NCBI RefSeq assembly: GCF_001659725.1
Contig: NZ_CP015922.1
Location: 1,550,001 to 1,614,000, forward strand
Direction: 5' to 3'
DNA from: Polynucleobacter wuianus
GTDB lineage: Bacteria; Pseudomonadota; Gammaproteobacteria; Burkholderiales; Burkholderiaceae
Length of the DNA stretch: 64,000 nucleotides
Shown here: positions 34,655 to 44,044 of the stretch, piece after piece
Layout: the number at the start of each line of letters is the position of its first letter
Position numbering within the stretch: the first letter of the stretch is position 1
Notes under the pieces: generated by a model
Told to the model about the DNA's origin: nothing
Seen by the model: the letters and a program-made list of their open reading frames with translations, nothing else
The model's database searches: none
Position numbers and translations under genes: made by a program

Positions 34655-34686
34655 ATCTTTATTTTAGGGCAATAGGCTACAAGTCA

Positions 34687-35655
34687 TTAATCCAGCTGCG
34701 CACCTGATGCCTTCACAATTTTTACCCACTTTGCGAGCTCATCCTTCAGCAGGGCACCTAATTTAGCTGGCAGTACTGGGCTCAAGTCCAAGCCTTGTGC
34801 GATCAATTTTTCTCGCACATCTGGTTTAGCCAGAGTCTTATCCATTGCCGCCTGAATCTTCTTAACAGCATCAGAAGAAGTGCCTATAGGTGCAAATAAG
34901 GCTACCCATACTTCACCCACACAATCGGGATAGGTTTCCGCAATCGTTGGAATTTCAGGGGCAGCACTAGAGCGCTTGGCTGAGCTTATTGCAATTGCTT
35001 GCAGCTTTCCAGCTTTAATGTAATTTAAGGCTGATGGCAAACTCGCAAAAGCGAGGGGGACTTGGCCACCTAATACGTCATTAATTGCGGGTGCCACTCC
35101 TTTGTAGGGAATGTGCTGCATATCCACCCCTGCGCTAGTATTGAGCATCGCACCAAGAAGGTGGCTAATCGTTCCGTTACCAGCAGATGCATACGAAAGC
35201 TCGCCTGGCTTTTTCTTTGCCGCGGCAATTACATCAGCAAGGGTTTTATAGGGTGAGCCTGGGGGTGACACCAAAACATAGGGTGTGGCACCAATGTAAT
35301 AAAGAGGAACAAAGTCATTGATCGGGTCAAATCCAGGATTTTTGTATAAGGCTGGATTAATCGCTTGCGCACTATTAATCGTCAGAAGCAATGTGTAACC
35401 ATCCTTTGCTGAACGCGCAACGCTTTGTGTGCCAATATTGCCACCAGCACCTGGCCTATTCTCCACCACGACTGAAGCACCGATGGCATCACCAAAAGCA
35501 GGTGCAATCAAGCGAGCGACAATATCATTGGTGCCCCCTGCAGCCTGGGGCACCACCAATGCAATTGGCTTATTGGGATAAGACTGCGCATGTGCGCCTA
35601 TAGAAAACAAAAGCGAAAATAGCAACCCTACTATTGTTGTCATTTTTTTATACAT
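34687..35655 (-). CDS. Bug/TctC-family periplasmic solute-binding protein
   Basis: A 322-residue receptor with a signal peptide ending Ala-His-Ala-Gln near residue 24, mature start Tyr-Pro-Asn-Lys-Pro, then Val-Pro-Gln-Ala-Ala-Gly-Gly-Thr-Asn-Asp and Glu-Asn-Arg-Pro-Gly-Ala-Gly-Gly-Asn-Ile-Gly. The gene order TAXI protein, this Bug receptor, 2OG dioxygenase and AtuA on one strand suggests a shared transcript. No membrane permease is present. Confidence 0.92.
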   Translation of the reverse strand: MYKKMTTIVGLLFSLLFSIGAHAQSYPNKPIALVVPQAAGGTNDIVARLIAPAFGDAIGASVVVENRPGAGGNIGTQSVARSAKDGYTLLLTINSAQAINPALYKNPGFDPINDFVPLYYIGATPYVLVSPPGSPYKTLADVIAAAKKKPGELSYASAGNGTISHLLGAMLNTSAGVDMQHIPYKGVAPAINDVLGGQVPLAFASLPSALNYIKAGKLQAIAISSAKRSSAAPEIPTIAETYPDCVGEVWVALFAPIGTSSDAVKKIQAAMDKTLAKPDVREKLIAQGLDLSPVLPAKLGALLKDELAKWVKIVKASGAQLD

Positions 35656-35666
35656 TTTGTCTCTAC

Positions 35667-36971
35667 CTAAGGATACAGATGCTTTAAACGTGCACGCACA
35701 TCTCCTACATGCCCCTTGAGATCATATAACTCTTTGGAATCCATCATGGATACCTTGATATTGTTAACACGCCTTTCGATTGCTTCGAGATCTTTCAAGT
35801 TTTTTTCTTTCAAAACTGGATTAAAGGCGTTCTTATCAAGCTCCCTTAGCTCTGTATAGACTTGCGCAAGCTTAAGGCGTAATAAAAAGTTTTTAGCTGA
35901 CGGAATATAAGTGAAGAGAGGAATAAAAATCACTAACAACGGAATCACGATCTTCACAAAACGTCCAACCCAGACTGCTGTCCAGAAAGGAAGGTGGCGA
36001 TGCAAGAAAGATGGGCCATCCTTCAAATAAATCTCAGCATCCACGTGTAATGGGAAATCCATACCGATACTTGATGGGAACTCCCCGGGCTTTTGTAATC
36101 GGGAATACGACTTCAGAATGTCATAAGAGGCGCTTAACAATAAAGAAATCATCGCGGGACTTACATTGTCTTGCGTCACCAATGTAGCGGTAGGTGCAAT
36201 CACTTGAATATCTTGGCGCGGAAGATCATGCTCAATACTTAAGAGGCCCCGAGGGACGTTCACTTTTGATAGGTAGGGCATGTTACGGGTATAAGCATCT
36301 GCTTGATCAAAGCTCATCAAACGAATACCAGGGATTTTGTAAAACTTTTCTAGAACGGGGGCTTCTGCAGCAGCCACAATAAATGCAGCATCTAAATCTC
36401 CGCTATTGAGCTTAGCGAGTGCTTCATCCGGCTTTAATCTTTCCGTATGAATTTCATTTTCAGCAATGCCGCTCATTTTCAATAAGGCGGTGCTTAGTGC
36501 TAGAGTTCCACTCCCTTCGTTACCAATGGCAACACGCTTACCTTTAAGTTGCCCCAAAACCGATAGTTTTCCACTCTCGCTTTTAAATGCAGGCTCGCGG
36601 TACCAAACCCAAACTGGCTCATAAAACATTCCTGCGATTGAAACCAAATTGGGATATTTGGTGACATCGGCAACACCGCCTTGGATCATCGCAAATTTCA
36701 CACCCGACTTGGGATCATTGAGTAAGGCTAAGTTATCGATGGTTCCACCGGTAGCTTTTACTTCTAGATTGACGCCATCAGTTGTAACCTCCTTCTTGAG
36801 GCGTTCGCCAAACTGGTAATAAAGACCAGTTGGAAAACCGGTAGCCATTTCTATTGCTTTAGGTGGCGGGGGTACCAAAATCCATAAGACGGCAAATATA
36901 GAGATCAGCAATACGCAAAAGCCAATAGCAATCGCAAATGGGTTGTATAGGTATTTTTTTAGAGAATTCAT
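35667..36971 (-). CDS. TAXI-family solute-binding protein with membrane anchors
   Basis: A 434-residue variant TAXI protein. An N-terminal hydrophobic segment (about 13-33) leads to the binding domain, with Met-Ala-Thr-Gly-Phe-Pro-Thr-Gly-Leu-Tyr-Tyr near residue 42. A second helix lies near residues 335-360 (Ile-Val-Ile-Pro-Leu-Leu-Val-Ile-Phe-Ile-Pro-Leu), followed by a Leu/Lys/Glu-rich cytoplasmic tail of about 70 residues with coiled-coil character. This is not a free periplasmic receptor, and no TRAP permease is adjacent. It could be a membrane-tethered sensor, but that is inference. Confidence 0.85.
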   Translation of the reverse strand: MNSLKKYLYNPFAIAIGFCVLLISIFAVLWILVPPPPKAIEMATGFPTGLYYQFGERLKKEVTTDGVNLEVKATGGTIDNLALLNDPKSGVKFAMIQGGVADVTKYPNLVSIAGMFYEPVWVWYREPAFKSESGKLSVLGQLKGKRVAIGNEGSGTLALSTALLKMSGIAENEIHTERLKPDEALAKLNSGDLDAAFIVAAAEAPVLEKFYKIPGIRLMSFDQADAYTRNMPYLSKVNVPRGLLSIEHDLPRQDIQVIAPTATLVTQDNVSPAMISLLLSASYDILKSYSRLQKPGEFPSSIGMDFPLHVDAEIYLKDGPSFLHRHLPFWTAVWVGRFVKIVIPLLVIFIPLFTYIPSAKNFLLRLKLAQVYTELRELDKNAFNPVLKEKNLKDLEAIERRVNNIKVSMMDSKELYDLKGHVGDVRARLKHLYP

Positions 36972-37017
36972 AAGACCTCTATGGTTTATTGCTAGCCATC
37001 AAAGCTATGCAATTAAT

Positions 37018-38220
37018 TTACTGCCGAACTTGATCAACTAATAACTTCACCTGGTTTGATCCGACTTTAACGGTTTGAACCGCTGAGATCAAATCTCCAG
37101 TCTCAGCCTTAGCCATTCCGGTTTTGGAAATTCTAACTTCAATAGAAACTTCAGCCAGTTTTGAGATTGGGGCACTAGGATTCATAGCTTGCGCATCAGT
37201 CAAAGCAAAGTTCATTGGAAATTGGGTTACAGGCACTTTCAAAACAGCTACTGGCATACGCTCACCAGGTTGGCGTGCAATCACCATCACGACATCACCC
37301 GACTTCACTTTAGCTTTCAACTCCAGTGAGAGCTCAATCTTGCCACTGACGCCCTTCCCGCTCGCAACTGCAGTATTGGTAGCGTCATTAGTATTAGCCA
37401 AACCACCCTTAGACCGGGCCTCAGCAATCGAGCCCTCAATTGCACGGACCTCCTCTGAGCCTGGAGGTAGCTGTTTTGCAAGCTTTTGCCAGGTTTGCAC
37501 TGCCGCTTTGTAGTTGCCACCGCTAAATGATGCCGATCCTGATAGCCAAAGTGCTAACAAATTATTGGGATCTAGTTTTAATGACTGATTAATTAATTGC
37601 AATGGCTTACCAGCAAAGCTTCCATTGGCGGTTGCGATCAAAGTATCGGCATACTCTGCCAGTAATTCAGGATCATTACTAATAAAGCTACCTGCACGAC
37701 CATAGGCCTTTGCAGCGTCTTCATTACGCCCTAAGATGCGATAGGATCGACCCAGCATTGCCCAGCCCTTGAGATTGTCGGGATCTTTTTCCATCTTGAG
37801 AGCAAAGTCAGCAACCATCTTTTCAACGCTGGCTTGGGTCATTGGCCGCTGCTCACTATTTTGAGCTACCCGCACCACATCGCCCAAGAAAAGATATAAG
37901 CCAGAAGAAATGAGCACGACAAAGACACAAAGACTAATCACGACTTTTTTAGTTGAACCCATTACCGCCTTGTCGTCCTCTTCATTAGTATCCTGAAAAA
38001 GACGTTGACGCATTTCAGCATGACTCATTTCATACTCTTGAATATCGATGGCTCCAGCATCACGCTCTGCCGCCAATTTCTCGAGCTCTTCACGATAAAT
38101 GGCTGCATTCATTTGGCGACGAGAGGTACCCTCATTCTTGCCAGAGAAGATAAATGGTCGTAAGACTAACAATAAAACTAACACTAGCAATAAGAATGCG
38201 GGAATAAAAAAACTAGCCAT
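37018..38220 (-). CDS. ccmI: CcmI, cytochrome c biogenesis (apocytochrome chaperone)
   Basis: About 400 residues, starting Met-Ala-Ser-Phe-Phe-Ile-Pro-Ala-Phe. There are two membrane helices (about 5-22 and 95-115) flanking a cytoplasmic loop with a Leu/Glu-rich stretch, then a periplasmic TPR region (about 125-260) and a C-terminal domain. This is the CcmI/CycH plan, where the TPR part holds apocytochrome c. The frame extends 33 bases further upstream inside ccmH; the shorter start fits the family. It is last in the ccm run. Confidence 0.88.
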   Translation of the reverse strand: MASFFIPAFLLLVLVLLLVLRPFIFSGKNEGTSRRQMNAAIYREELEKLAAERDAGAIDIQEYEMSHAEMRQRLFQDTNEEDDKAVMGSTKKVVISLCVFVVLISSGLYLFLGDVVRVAQNSEQRPMTQASVEKMVADFALKMEKDPDNLKGWAMLGRSYRILGRNEDAAKAYGRAGSFISNDPELLAEYADTLIATANGSFAGKPLQLINQSLKLDPNNLLALWLSGSASFSGGNYKAAVQTWQKLAKQLPPGSEEVRAIEGSIAEARSKGGLANTNDATNTAVASGKGVSGKIELSLELKAKVKSGDVVMVIARQPGERMPVAVLKVPVTQFPMNFALTDAQAMNPSAPISKLAEVSIEVRISKTGMAKAETGDLISAVQTVKVGSNQVKLLVDQVRQ

Positions 38221-38698
38221 GAATTCCATCCCGATCATTTTTTCCAAGCGCATTTAACAAGTCATCAATTTTTTGATTATCTTCTGCTGTCAATGTCTTA
38301 TTGGATGTAAGCGTATTACGACGGCGCAGATAAGCCAGCAAAAATGCAATCCCAATCACTAGAATCACAAATGGGCCAATCCACAACAACCAAGTAATGG
38401 GTTTCACTGGTGGGCGATACAAGACAAAGTCACCATAGCGCTCAACCATAAAGGAACGAATTTGATCATCGCTCTTGCCCTCTTTAATAAGAGTACGAAT
38501 TTCCCTGCGAAGATCGTTTGCTAAATCAGAGCGCGAACCAGCTAAAGATTCGTTTTGACACACTAAGCAACGCATTTCTTCAGAAATACTAATCAGACGT
38601 TGCTCTGTTACGGGGTCATCGGCCAATGGCGCAGCATCATTTGCATAAGCAGCGTGCAAACATAAAGAAGATGCAATTGCCAAAAAGAAGTACTTCAT
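38213..38698 (-). CDS. ccmH: CcmH (CcmL-type), cytochrome c biogenesis thioredoxin-like protein
   Basis: A 161-residue protein with a signal peptide, then the family motif Arg-Cys-Leu-Val-Cys-Gln-Asn-Glu-Ser-Leu near residue 44 whose two Cys reduce the apocytochrome heme site, and a C-terminal helix (about 105-125) anchoring it to the membrane. Its ATG overlaps the ccmG stop by 4 bp. It lacks the long TPR extension of E. coli CcmH, which is the separate ccmI here. Confidence 0.93.
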   Translation of the reverse strand: MKYFFLAIASSLCLHAAYANDAAPLADDPVTEQRLISISEEMRCLVCQNESLAGSRSDLANDLRREIRTLIKEGKSDDQIRSFMVERYGDFVLYRPPVKPITWLLWIGPFVILVIGIAFLLAYLRRRNTLTSNKTLTAEDNQKIDDLLNALGKNDRDGIHG

Positions 38699-39225
38699 GA
38701 TTTTTTGAGCTCAGCCAACAATGGGTAGATTTTTTGATTCAGGATTTCTAAAGTGATTGGGCCAATATGCTTAAACCGAATGATTCCTGATTGATCAATC
38801 ACATAAGTTTCCGGTACACCATACACTCCATAATTAATGCCGACTCGACCATCAGCATCAAATGCCGAAAGCAAATAAGGATTCCCTTGTCTTTCTAGCA
38901 TCGCTAGCGCATCTTCACGCTTATCTTTGTAATCAAGCCCTATTAACGGTGCCTGGCCTGACTTACCCAGCTCAACTAATACGGGGTGCTCTTCCCGACA
39001 AGCTACACACCACGAAGCCCAAACATTGAGGATCCAAACTTGACCCTTCATGCTGGCAGGAGAAAAGGTTTTATTGACATGCGCCAACTGCGCAATCTCA
39101 AATGCAGGTGCAGGCTTATTAATTAATGGGGACGGCACTTCATGCGGATCACGATTGAGGCCAACAGCCAAAAAGCCGACGAGCACAACAAACAGCAATA
39201 GGGGAATCAGAAATTTGGCTTTCAT
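38695..39225 (-). CDS. ccmG: CcmG/DsbE thiol:disulfide oxidoreductase
   Basis: A 176-residue membrane-tethered thioredoxin-fold protein. The N-terminal anchor is residues 4-22. The active site is Trp-Ala-Ser-Trp-Cys-Val-Ala-Cys-Arg-Glu-Glu-His near residue 75, with the acidic Glu pair after it typical of DsbE. The cis-Pro loop is in Tyr-Gly-Val-Tyr-Gly-Val-Pro-Glu-Thr. It keeps CcmH or apocytochrome thiols reduced. It overlaps ccmF by 4 bp. Confidence 0.94.
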   Translation of the reverse strand: MKAKFLIPLLLFVVLVGFLAVGLNRDPHEVPSPLINKPAPAFEIAQLAHVNKTFSPASMKGQVWILNVWASWCVACREEHPVLVELGKSGQAPLIGLDYKDKREDALAMLERQGNPYLLSAFDADGRVGINYGVYGVPETYVIDQSGIIRFKHIGPITLEILNQKIYPLLAELKKS

Positions 39226-41141
39226 GATGCAGCCTTCCTTAGCTTCATCCGATAGCGTTTATCGGAGATTGCTAAGACACCACCCAGGGCCATTAACAAA
39301 CAACCTCCCCAGATCCAATCGACGAATGGCTTGTAATAGACCCTGACAGCCCAAGCTTTATCGTTTAACTCCTCACCCAGAGATACATAAATGTCTCTTG
39401 TTAAGCCGACATCAATTGCAGCCTCGGTCATTGGCATTGTTGAAGAAAAATAACTACGCTTTTCTGGGTAGAGGGTTGCTTGAGCATTGCCATTCTTAGT
39501 TAATAAGAAAGTGCCACGCATAGCTTGGTAATTTGGACCAAGCGCTTTATCAACCCCCAGTAACTGAATTTGATAACCCCCTACGGTTACCGTTTCACCG
39601 GCCAACATGCGCACATCTTTTTCTTCTTGGTATGCACCAACCATCGTCACGCCAATCACAAAGATGGCAATGCCTAGGTGAGCGAGCTGCATACCAATAA
39701 AAGATCGTGTAGGTTTGCCCAATCTTGCCTGTCGAATAATTTGCAAGCATCCAGATGAAATAACCCAGAATGCGAGCAAGAAACCCAGTCCAGCAAGCCA
39801 AGTAAATTGCCCCATGATTAACGGAATTACTACGCCCGCCAATACCGCTACTAGGCCAGCAAGCCATAAACGCTTAATGACGATGATCAAATCGGTATTC
39901 TTCCAGCTAGTCCATGGCCCAATTCCCATAAGTACCAAGAGTGGAATCATGATCGGCACAAAAACACTATTGAAATAAGGAGGGCCAACGGAAATTTTTC
40001 CAAGATGCATGGCATCTATTAGTAGAGGGTAGAGTGTACCCAACAATACCGATCCAGCAGAAACCACTAAGAACACATTGCCGAGCAAAATAAATGTTTC
40101 TCTAGAACTCAAACTAAATTTACCGCCCAGAGTATTTTTAGGGGCACGCCAAGCATATAAGGCTAATGAAGAGCCAACAACCAGAGATAAGAAAATCAGA
40201 ATAAAGATGCCGCGTCTTGGATCGGTTGCAAAGGCGTGCACTGAGGTCAACACACCAGAGCGTACTAAGAATGTTCCCAAGAGCGAAAGTGAGAAAGTAG
40301 TAATTGCCAGAAGCACTGTCCAGCTCTTAAAGCCGCCACGCTTTTCTGTTACCGCCAAAGAATGCAATAGCGCTGTGCCAACCAACCAAGGGATAAAGGA
40401 TGCGTTTTCAACTGGATCCCAGAACCACCAACCACCCCAACCTAACTCGTAATAGGCCCACCAAGAACCCAATGCAATGCCAAGTGTCAGAAATACCCAT
40501 GCAGCGGTTGTCCAAGGGCGTGACCAGCGAGCCCAGGCGGCATCCAATCTTCCCGATAGCAGTGAAGCAATCGCAAATGCGAATGCTACAGAGAAACCAA
40601 CATAGCCCATATACAACATCGGCGGATGAAATACTAAGCCTGGATCTTGCAATAAGGGATTGAGTGATCGACCATCTTGGGCGGCTGGTAATAAACGTTC
40701 AAACGGGTTGGATGTTGTTAATACAAAGAGCAATAAACCACTTGTTACCAAGCCCAGTACACCAATCACTCTCGCAACCATAAACTCGTCTAAAGCTTTA
40801 GATAGTTGGGCCACCAAAATAGTCCAGGTGCTTAACAAGAAGATCCACAGCAATAAAGAACCTTCATGACCACCCCATACTGCGCCCAAGCGATAGACGA
40901 CGGGCAATTGCGAATTGGAATGTTCAGCAACATAGAGCACAGAAAAATCATTGACATAAAAGCTCCACGCCAAGATGACAAATGCAATCGCAAGCAGCAA
41001 AAAGGTGGTTTGAGCTGCAGGTCTTGCAAGCACTAAAAATTCGCGGCGGCCATAATGCGCACCCACTAGCGGTAAGACCCCTTGGATTAAGGCAAGACAA
41101 AGAGCCAAAATCAGTGCGTAATGCCCAAACTCAGGAATCAT
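39222..41141 (-). CDS. ccmF: CcmF, cytochrome c heme lyase subunit
   Basis: A 639-residue polytopic protein of about fifteen helices. The Trp-rich heme-handling loop is Trp-Gly-Gly-Trp-Trp-Phe-Trp-Asp-Pro-Val-Glu-Asn-Ala-Ser near residue 235. It ligates heme from holo-CcmE to apocytochromes with CcmH and CcmI. Length is normal. It overlaps ccmE and ccmG by 4 bp each. Confidence 0.95.
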   Translation of the reverse strand: MIPEFGHYALILALCLALIQGVLPLVGAHYGRREFLVLARPAAQTTFLLLAIAFVILAWSFYVNDFSVLYVAEHSNSQLPVVYRLGAVWGGHEGSLLLWIFLLSTWTILVAQLSKALDEFMVARVIGVLGLVTSGLLLFVLTTSNPFERLLPAAQDGRSLNPLLQDPGLVFHPPMLYMGYVGFSVAFAFAIASLLSGRLDAAWARWSRPWTTAAWVFLTLGIALGSWWAYYELGWGGWWFWDPVENASFIPWLVGTALLHSLAVTEKRGGFKSWTVLLAITTFSLSLLGTFLVRSGVLTSVHAFATDPRRGIFILIFLSLVVGSSLALYAWRAPKNTLGGKFSLSSRETFILLGNVFLVVSAGSVLLGTLYPLLIDAMHLGKISVGPPYFNSVFVPIMIPLLVLMGIGPWTSWKNTDLIIVIKRLWLAGLVAVLAGVVIPLIMGQFTWLAGLGFLLAFWVISSGCLQIIRQARLGKPTRSFIGMQLAHLGIAIFVIGVTMVGAYQEEKDVRMLAGETVTVGGYQIQLLGVDKALGPNYQAMRGTFLLTKNGNAQATLYPEKRSYFSSTMPMTEAAIDVGLTRDIYVSLGEELNDKAWAVRVYYKPFVDWIWGGCLLMALGGVLAISDKRYRMKLRKAAS

Positions 41142-41572
41142 TTATTACTTCCATTTTTTTGAGCCTGATCTAATGCATGCTTTGCTTCTGGGGGCATATA
41201 GTTTTCATCGTGCTTAGCCAATACTTCGCTTGCCACAAATTCTCCATTAGTATTCAATCTTCCTTGAATCACTGCGCCCTTACCTTCTTTAAATAAATCC
41301 GGCAGGATGCCTGTATAGGAAACAGAAATATCCTTTACAAGATCAGTAATCACAAAGTGAACTGTTAAACCATCGCGTTTTAGAGAGCCATCCTTCACCA
41401 TACCGCCAATTCGGAAGGCCTGACCTTGCGGTGCTTTACCAGCTGCCACCTCACTTGGTGTTACATAGAGTGCGATGTTGCTATTCAGTGCATTCAAAAT
41501 TAATAATGCAGCGATACCGATGACTGCTAAGGCAGCAACAATAATTAATGCACGCTTATGTCTAGGCTTCAC
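41138..41572 (-). CDS. ccmE: CcmE, periplasmic heme chaperone
   Basis: A 144-residue protein with an N-terminal anchor (about 8-28) and an OB-fold domain. The heme-binding His lies in Lys-His-Asp-Glu-Asn-Tyr-Met-Pro-Pro, near residue 124, which is the covalent-attachment motif. It receives heme through CcmABCD and hands it to CcmF. It overlaps both neighbours by 4 bp. Confidence 0.95.
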   Translation of the reverse strand: MKPRHKRALIIVAALAVIGIAALLILNALNSNIALYVTPSEVAAGKAPQGQAFRIGGMVKDGSLKRDGLTVHFVITDLVKDISVSYTGILPDLFKEGKGAVIQGRLNTNGEFVASEVLAKHDENYMPPEAKHALDQAQKNGSNK

Positions 41573-41757
41573 TTACTACCTTCGTTATCAAACTGCGCAG
41601 CCAAACACTCTTGCTTGAGCCTGCGCAAAATCGATTTATTGCGAGCTCGCACACTAATTGGCTCCAACAATAAAATAGCTGCACAAACACCAAAACTACT
41701 CCACACATAGAGTGCGTAGCCACCCATTGCAAAAAAATCTGCTGGACTATTCCACAT
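41569..41757 (-). CDS. ccmD: CcmD, heme exporter accessory protein
   Basis: A 62-residue single-helix protein with Phe-Phe-Ala-Met-Gly-Gly-Tyr-Ala-Leu-Tyr-Val-Trp-Ser-Ser-Phe, a strong CcmD signature, and a basic cytoplasmic tail. It is needed for release of holo-CcmE from CcmABC in other bacteria. It lies between ccmC and ccmE with end-to-end overlaps. Confidence 0.9.
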   Translation of the reverse strand: MWNSPADFFAMGGYALYVWSSFGVCAAILLLEPISVRARNKSILRRLKQECLAAQFDNEGSK

Positions 41758-42527
41758 CAGTTTTTCACCTCATCTAATTGTCTCACCCAATCCGTATGGG
41801 CCTCACGCTCCAAAATAATGGCGCGTACTCGCATTAAACCCACTGCAATGGTGTACATCCAGAAGCACAAAGCCATTAATAACATTCCTAGCAACATGGT
41901 CTGCGCCATCGCCGGTGCTTTAGTGAGAGATACGGAAGCCCCCTGATGTAAGGTATTCCACCACTTCACTGAGAAATAAATAATCGGCACGTTGACTACA
42001 CCCACTAAGGCCAAAATTGCACCCGCTTTATCCGCTCTGCGCGCATTGTCAATTGAGGCTTGCAGGGCAATAAAACCCAAATACAGGAACAACAAGATCA
42101 ACTCAGAAGTTAAGCGAGCATCCCATACCCACCAAGCGCCCCACATGGGCTTACCCCAAAATGCCCCAGTCCATAAAGACAGAAATGCCATCCATGCACC
42201 AATCGGGGCTAAAGCTTGTGCCATCATTGCTGATAAACGGGTGTTGAAAATTAAGCCTAGACCAGCCCAAGCTGCCATCACCAAGTAAATAAACATCGAC
42301 ATCCATGATGCAGGCACATGAATGAAAATGATTCGATAACCTTGGCCCTGGACAGCGTCCACTGGAGCAACAAAGAAGCTTACCCAAAGACCTGCCACAC
42401 CAAAGATTGCAGTCAATACCCAGAAAAACGGGATGAGCTTTCCCGCTACCGGATAAAAGGTACTGGGGCTCGACAACTTAAACCAGTTGACTAAGCGGGA
42501 CTTTGAAAAATTATTAATATCTGTCAT
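41757..42527 (-). CDS. ccmC: CcmC, heme transporter/CcmE loading protein
   Basis: A 256-residue six-helix protein with the Trp-rich loop Gly-Ala-Trp-Trp-Val-Trp-Asp-Ala-Arg-Leu-Thr near residue 130 and His in Ile-Ile-Phe-Ile-His-Val-Pro-Ala and in Thr-Leu-His-Gln-Gly-Ala, the heme ligands. It attaches heme to CcmE. It is fully within the ccm operon. Confidence 0.95.
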   Translation of the reverse strand: MTDINNFSKSRLVNWFKLSSPSTFYPVAGKLIPFFWVLTAIFGVAGLWVSFFVAPVDAVQGQGYRIIFIHVPASWMSMFIYLVMAAWAGLGLIFNTRLSAMMAQALAPIGAWMAFLSLWTGAFWGKPMWGAWWVWDARLTSELILLFLYLGFIALQASIDNARRADKAGAILALVGVVNVPIIYFSVKWWNTLHQGASVSLTKAPAMAQTMLLGMLLMALCFWMYTIAVGLMRVRAIILEREAHTDWVRQLDEVKN

Positions 42528-43189
42528 TCAATCGCTATCTTTAGGGCTGCAGCACTAACCCAAGGTACAAATGCTAAAGCCAAAACTAATAAAGCGCCGA
42601 GCAAGGAAAAATGTCCTGAGCTATCTAACCCAACGCTATTGGCATATACCGCACCAGCACCAAAAATGAGGACCGGAATATACAGAGGCAAGATCAACAA
42701 ACTGATCAATACACTACCGCCCCTTACCCCAAGGGTAAGTGCCGCGCCAATGGAGCCCAAGAGAGACATCACAGGCGTACCTAATAATAGAGTTCCCATC
42801 AATACATACAAGGAGCTCAGATCTAAATCAAACTGAATACCAATGATTGGCGCCAAAATTACCAATGGCAGCCCGCACACAATCCAGTGTGCAATTATTT
42901 TTCCTGCGACTAATAAAACCATCGGCTGAGATGACAAAGCCATTTGCTCTAATGCACCATCAGCATAATCAGCAGCAAACATCCTGTGCAAACCTAACAA
43001 AGTAGATAACAAAGCGGCTACCCAAATGACGCCAGGTGCAATCTTCCGAAGAAGCGCAGCGTCAGCACCAATGCCCAGAGGAAATAAGCTAGTTACCACC
43101 ACAAAGAAAAACAGCGCTGTGAGTACTTCACTCTTGCGACGCATAACCAAGAGTAAGTCACGATGAACCATGGCAAATAAGGCGCTCAT
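42524..43189 (-). CDS. ccmB: CcmB, heme exporter membrane subunit
   Basis: A 221-residue six-helix ABC membrane subunit, with the early His-Arg-Asp-Leu-Leu-Leu segment and Phe-Ala-Ala-Asp-Tyr-Ala-Asp-Gly-Ala-Leu-Glu-Gln near residue 70 typical of CcmB. It partners CcmA. It overlaps ccmA and ccmC by 4 bp each, implying translational coupling. Confidence 0.94.
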   Translation of the reverse strand: MSALFAMVHRDLLLVMRRKSEVLTALFFFVVVTSLFPLGIGADAALLRKIAPGVIWVAALLSTLLGLHRMFAADYADGALEQMALSSQPMVLLVAGKIIAHWIVCGLPLVILAPIIGIQFDLDLSSLYVLMGTLLLGTPVMSLLGSIGAALTLGVRGGSVLISLLILPLYIPVLIFGAGAVYANSVGLDSSGHFSLLGALLVLALAFVPWVSAAALKIAIE

Positions 43190-43848
43190 AAGTCCAGCAC
43201 CTTTACCTTAGATAGGTTAACGGCCTGGTGGCTGGTCAATACCAGCAGGCCTCCAGAAGCTAGATGCTCAGCAATCAATTTTTCTAACTCAGCAACCGCA
43301 TGAATGTCTAGAGCATTAAATGGCTCATCCAAAATCCATAAGCGTGCCCCACGAGTTAACATTCTCGCCATTAATACACGACGCTTTTGACCTGCAGACA
43401 AGCAATGTACGGGCAAGTTTTCACGTCCACGCAAACCAAAACGAGCTAAGGCAGCTAATGCTTTTTCAAGGGGAAGCTGAACATCATCGAGAGCAGCATA
43501 CATTTGCAGATTTTCTAAAGCAGTCAACTCTTCCTTAAGTGCGTCACGATGACCCAAAAACAAGAGTTCACGATGGAAAACGCTAGGCTCAGAAGCGATA
43601 GATTGAGAATTCCACAGCACCTCACCAGACTCTGCCTTTGCCAATCCTGTTAAGAGTCGCAATAAGCTAGTCTTGCCAACACCGTTCTCACCTCGAACAT
43701 GCAGGCAATCACCAGAACCAACCCGCAGGCTCAAGTCAGTAAATAATTTTCTATCACCCCGCACACAGGTCAAAGCACGGGCCTCGAGCACTTGGCTAGA
43801 TGGGCTGGAAGTTGGGGAAAGATGGGCTGTCATGAAGGGTTTTGGCAT
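43186..43848 (-). CDS. ccmA: CcmA, heme exporter ATP-binding subunit
   Basis: A 220-residue ABC ATPase. Walker A is Gly-Glu-Asn-Gly-Val-Gly-Lys-Thr-Ser near residue 55, the signature is Leu-Ser-Ala-Gly-Gln-Lys-Arg-Arg, and Walker B is Leu-Trp-Ile-Leu-Asp-Glu-Pro. It drives release of heme-loaded CcmE. First gene of the ccm run. Neither the annotated ATG nor the second Met at residue 6 has a strong ribosome site, so the exact start is uncertain. An IS3-family element sits 143 bp upstream. Confidence 0.94.
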   Translation of the reverse strand: MPKPFMTAHLSPTSSPSSQVLEARALTCVRGDRKLFTDLSLRVGSGDCLHVRGENGVGKTSLLRLLTGLAKAESGEVLWNSQSIASEPSVFHRELLFLGHRDALKEELTALENLQMYAALDDVQLPLEKALAALARFGLRGRENLPVHCLSAGQKRRVLMARMLTRGARLWILDEPFNALDIHAVAELEKLIAEHLASGGLLVLTSHQAVNLSKVKVLDL

Positions 43849-44044
43849 GAATCAAACCGCCAAACGCATTGTCCAAGAGCCCCTCAGGACTGTCAAACAT
43901 ACAGAAAGGGATTTTTAAGAATAATCTCTTTTAATTCAATTGCTTAGAGAATTATAAACTGAGTCCCCCATCCAATAAAAAACCACCCGAATGAACTGAC
44001 CCCCAAAAGTTGGACATCAAGTCCAACCAAGGGGGTTTTGTTTT

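Noticed and set aside
39595..41173. Several long opposite-strand frames inside ccmF
   Set aside because: They are shadows of ccmF with no motif and no ribosome sites; ccmF is clearly the coding frame.
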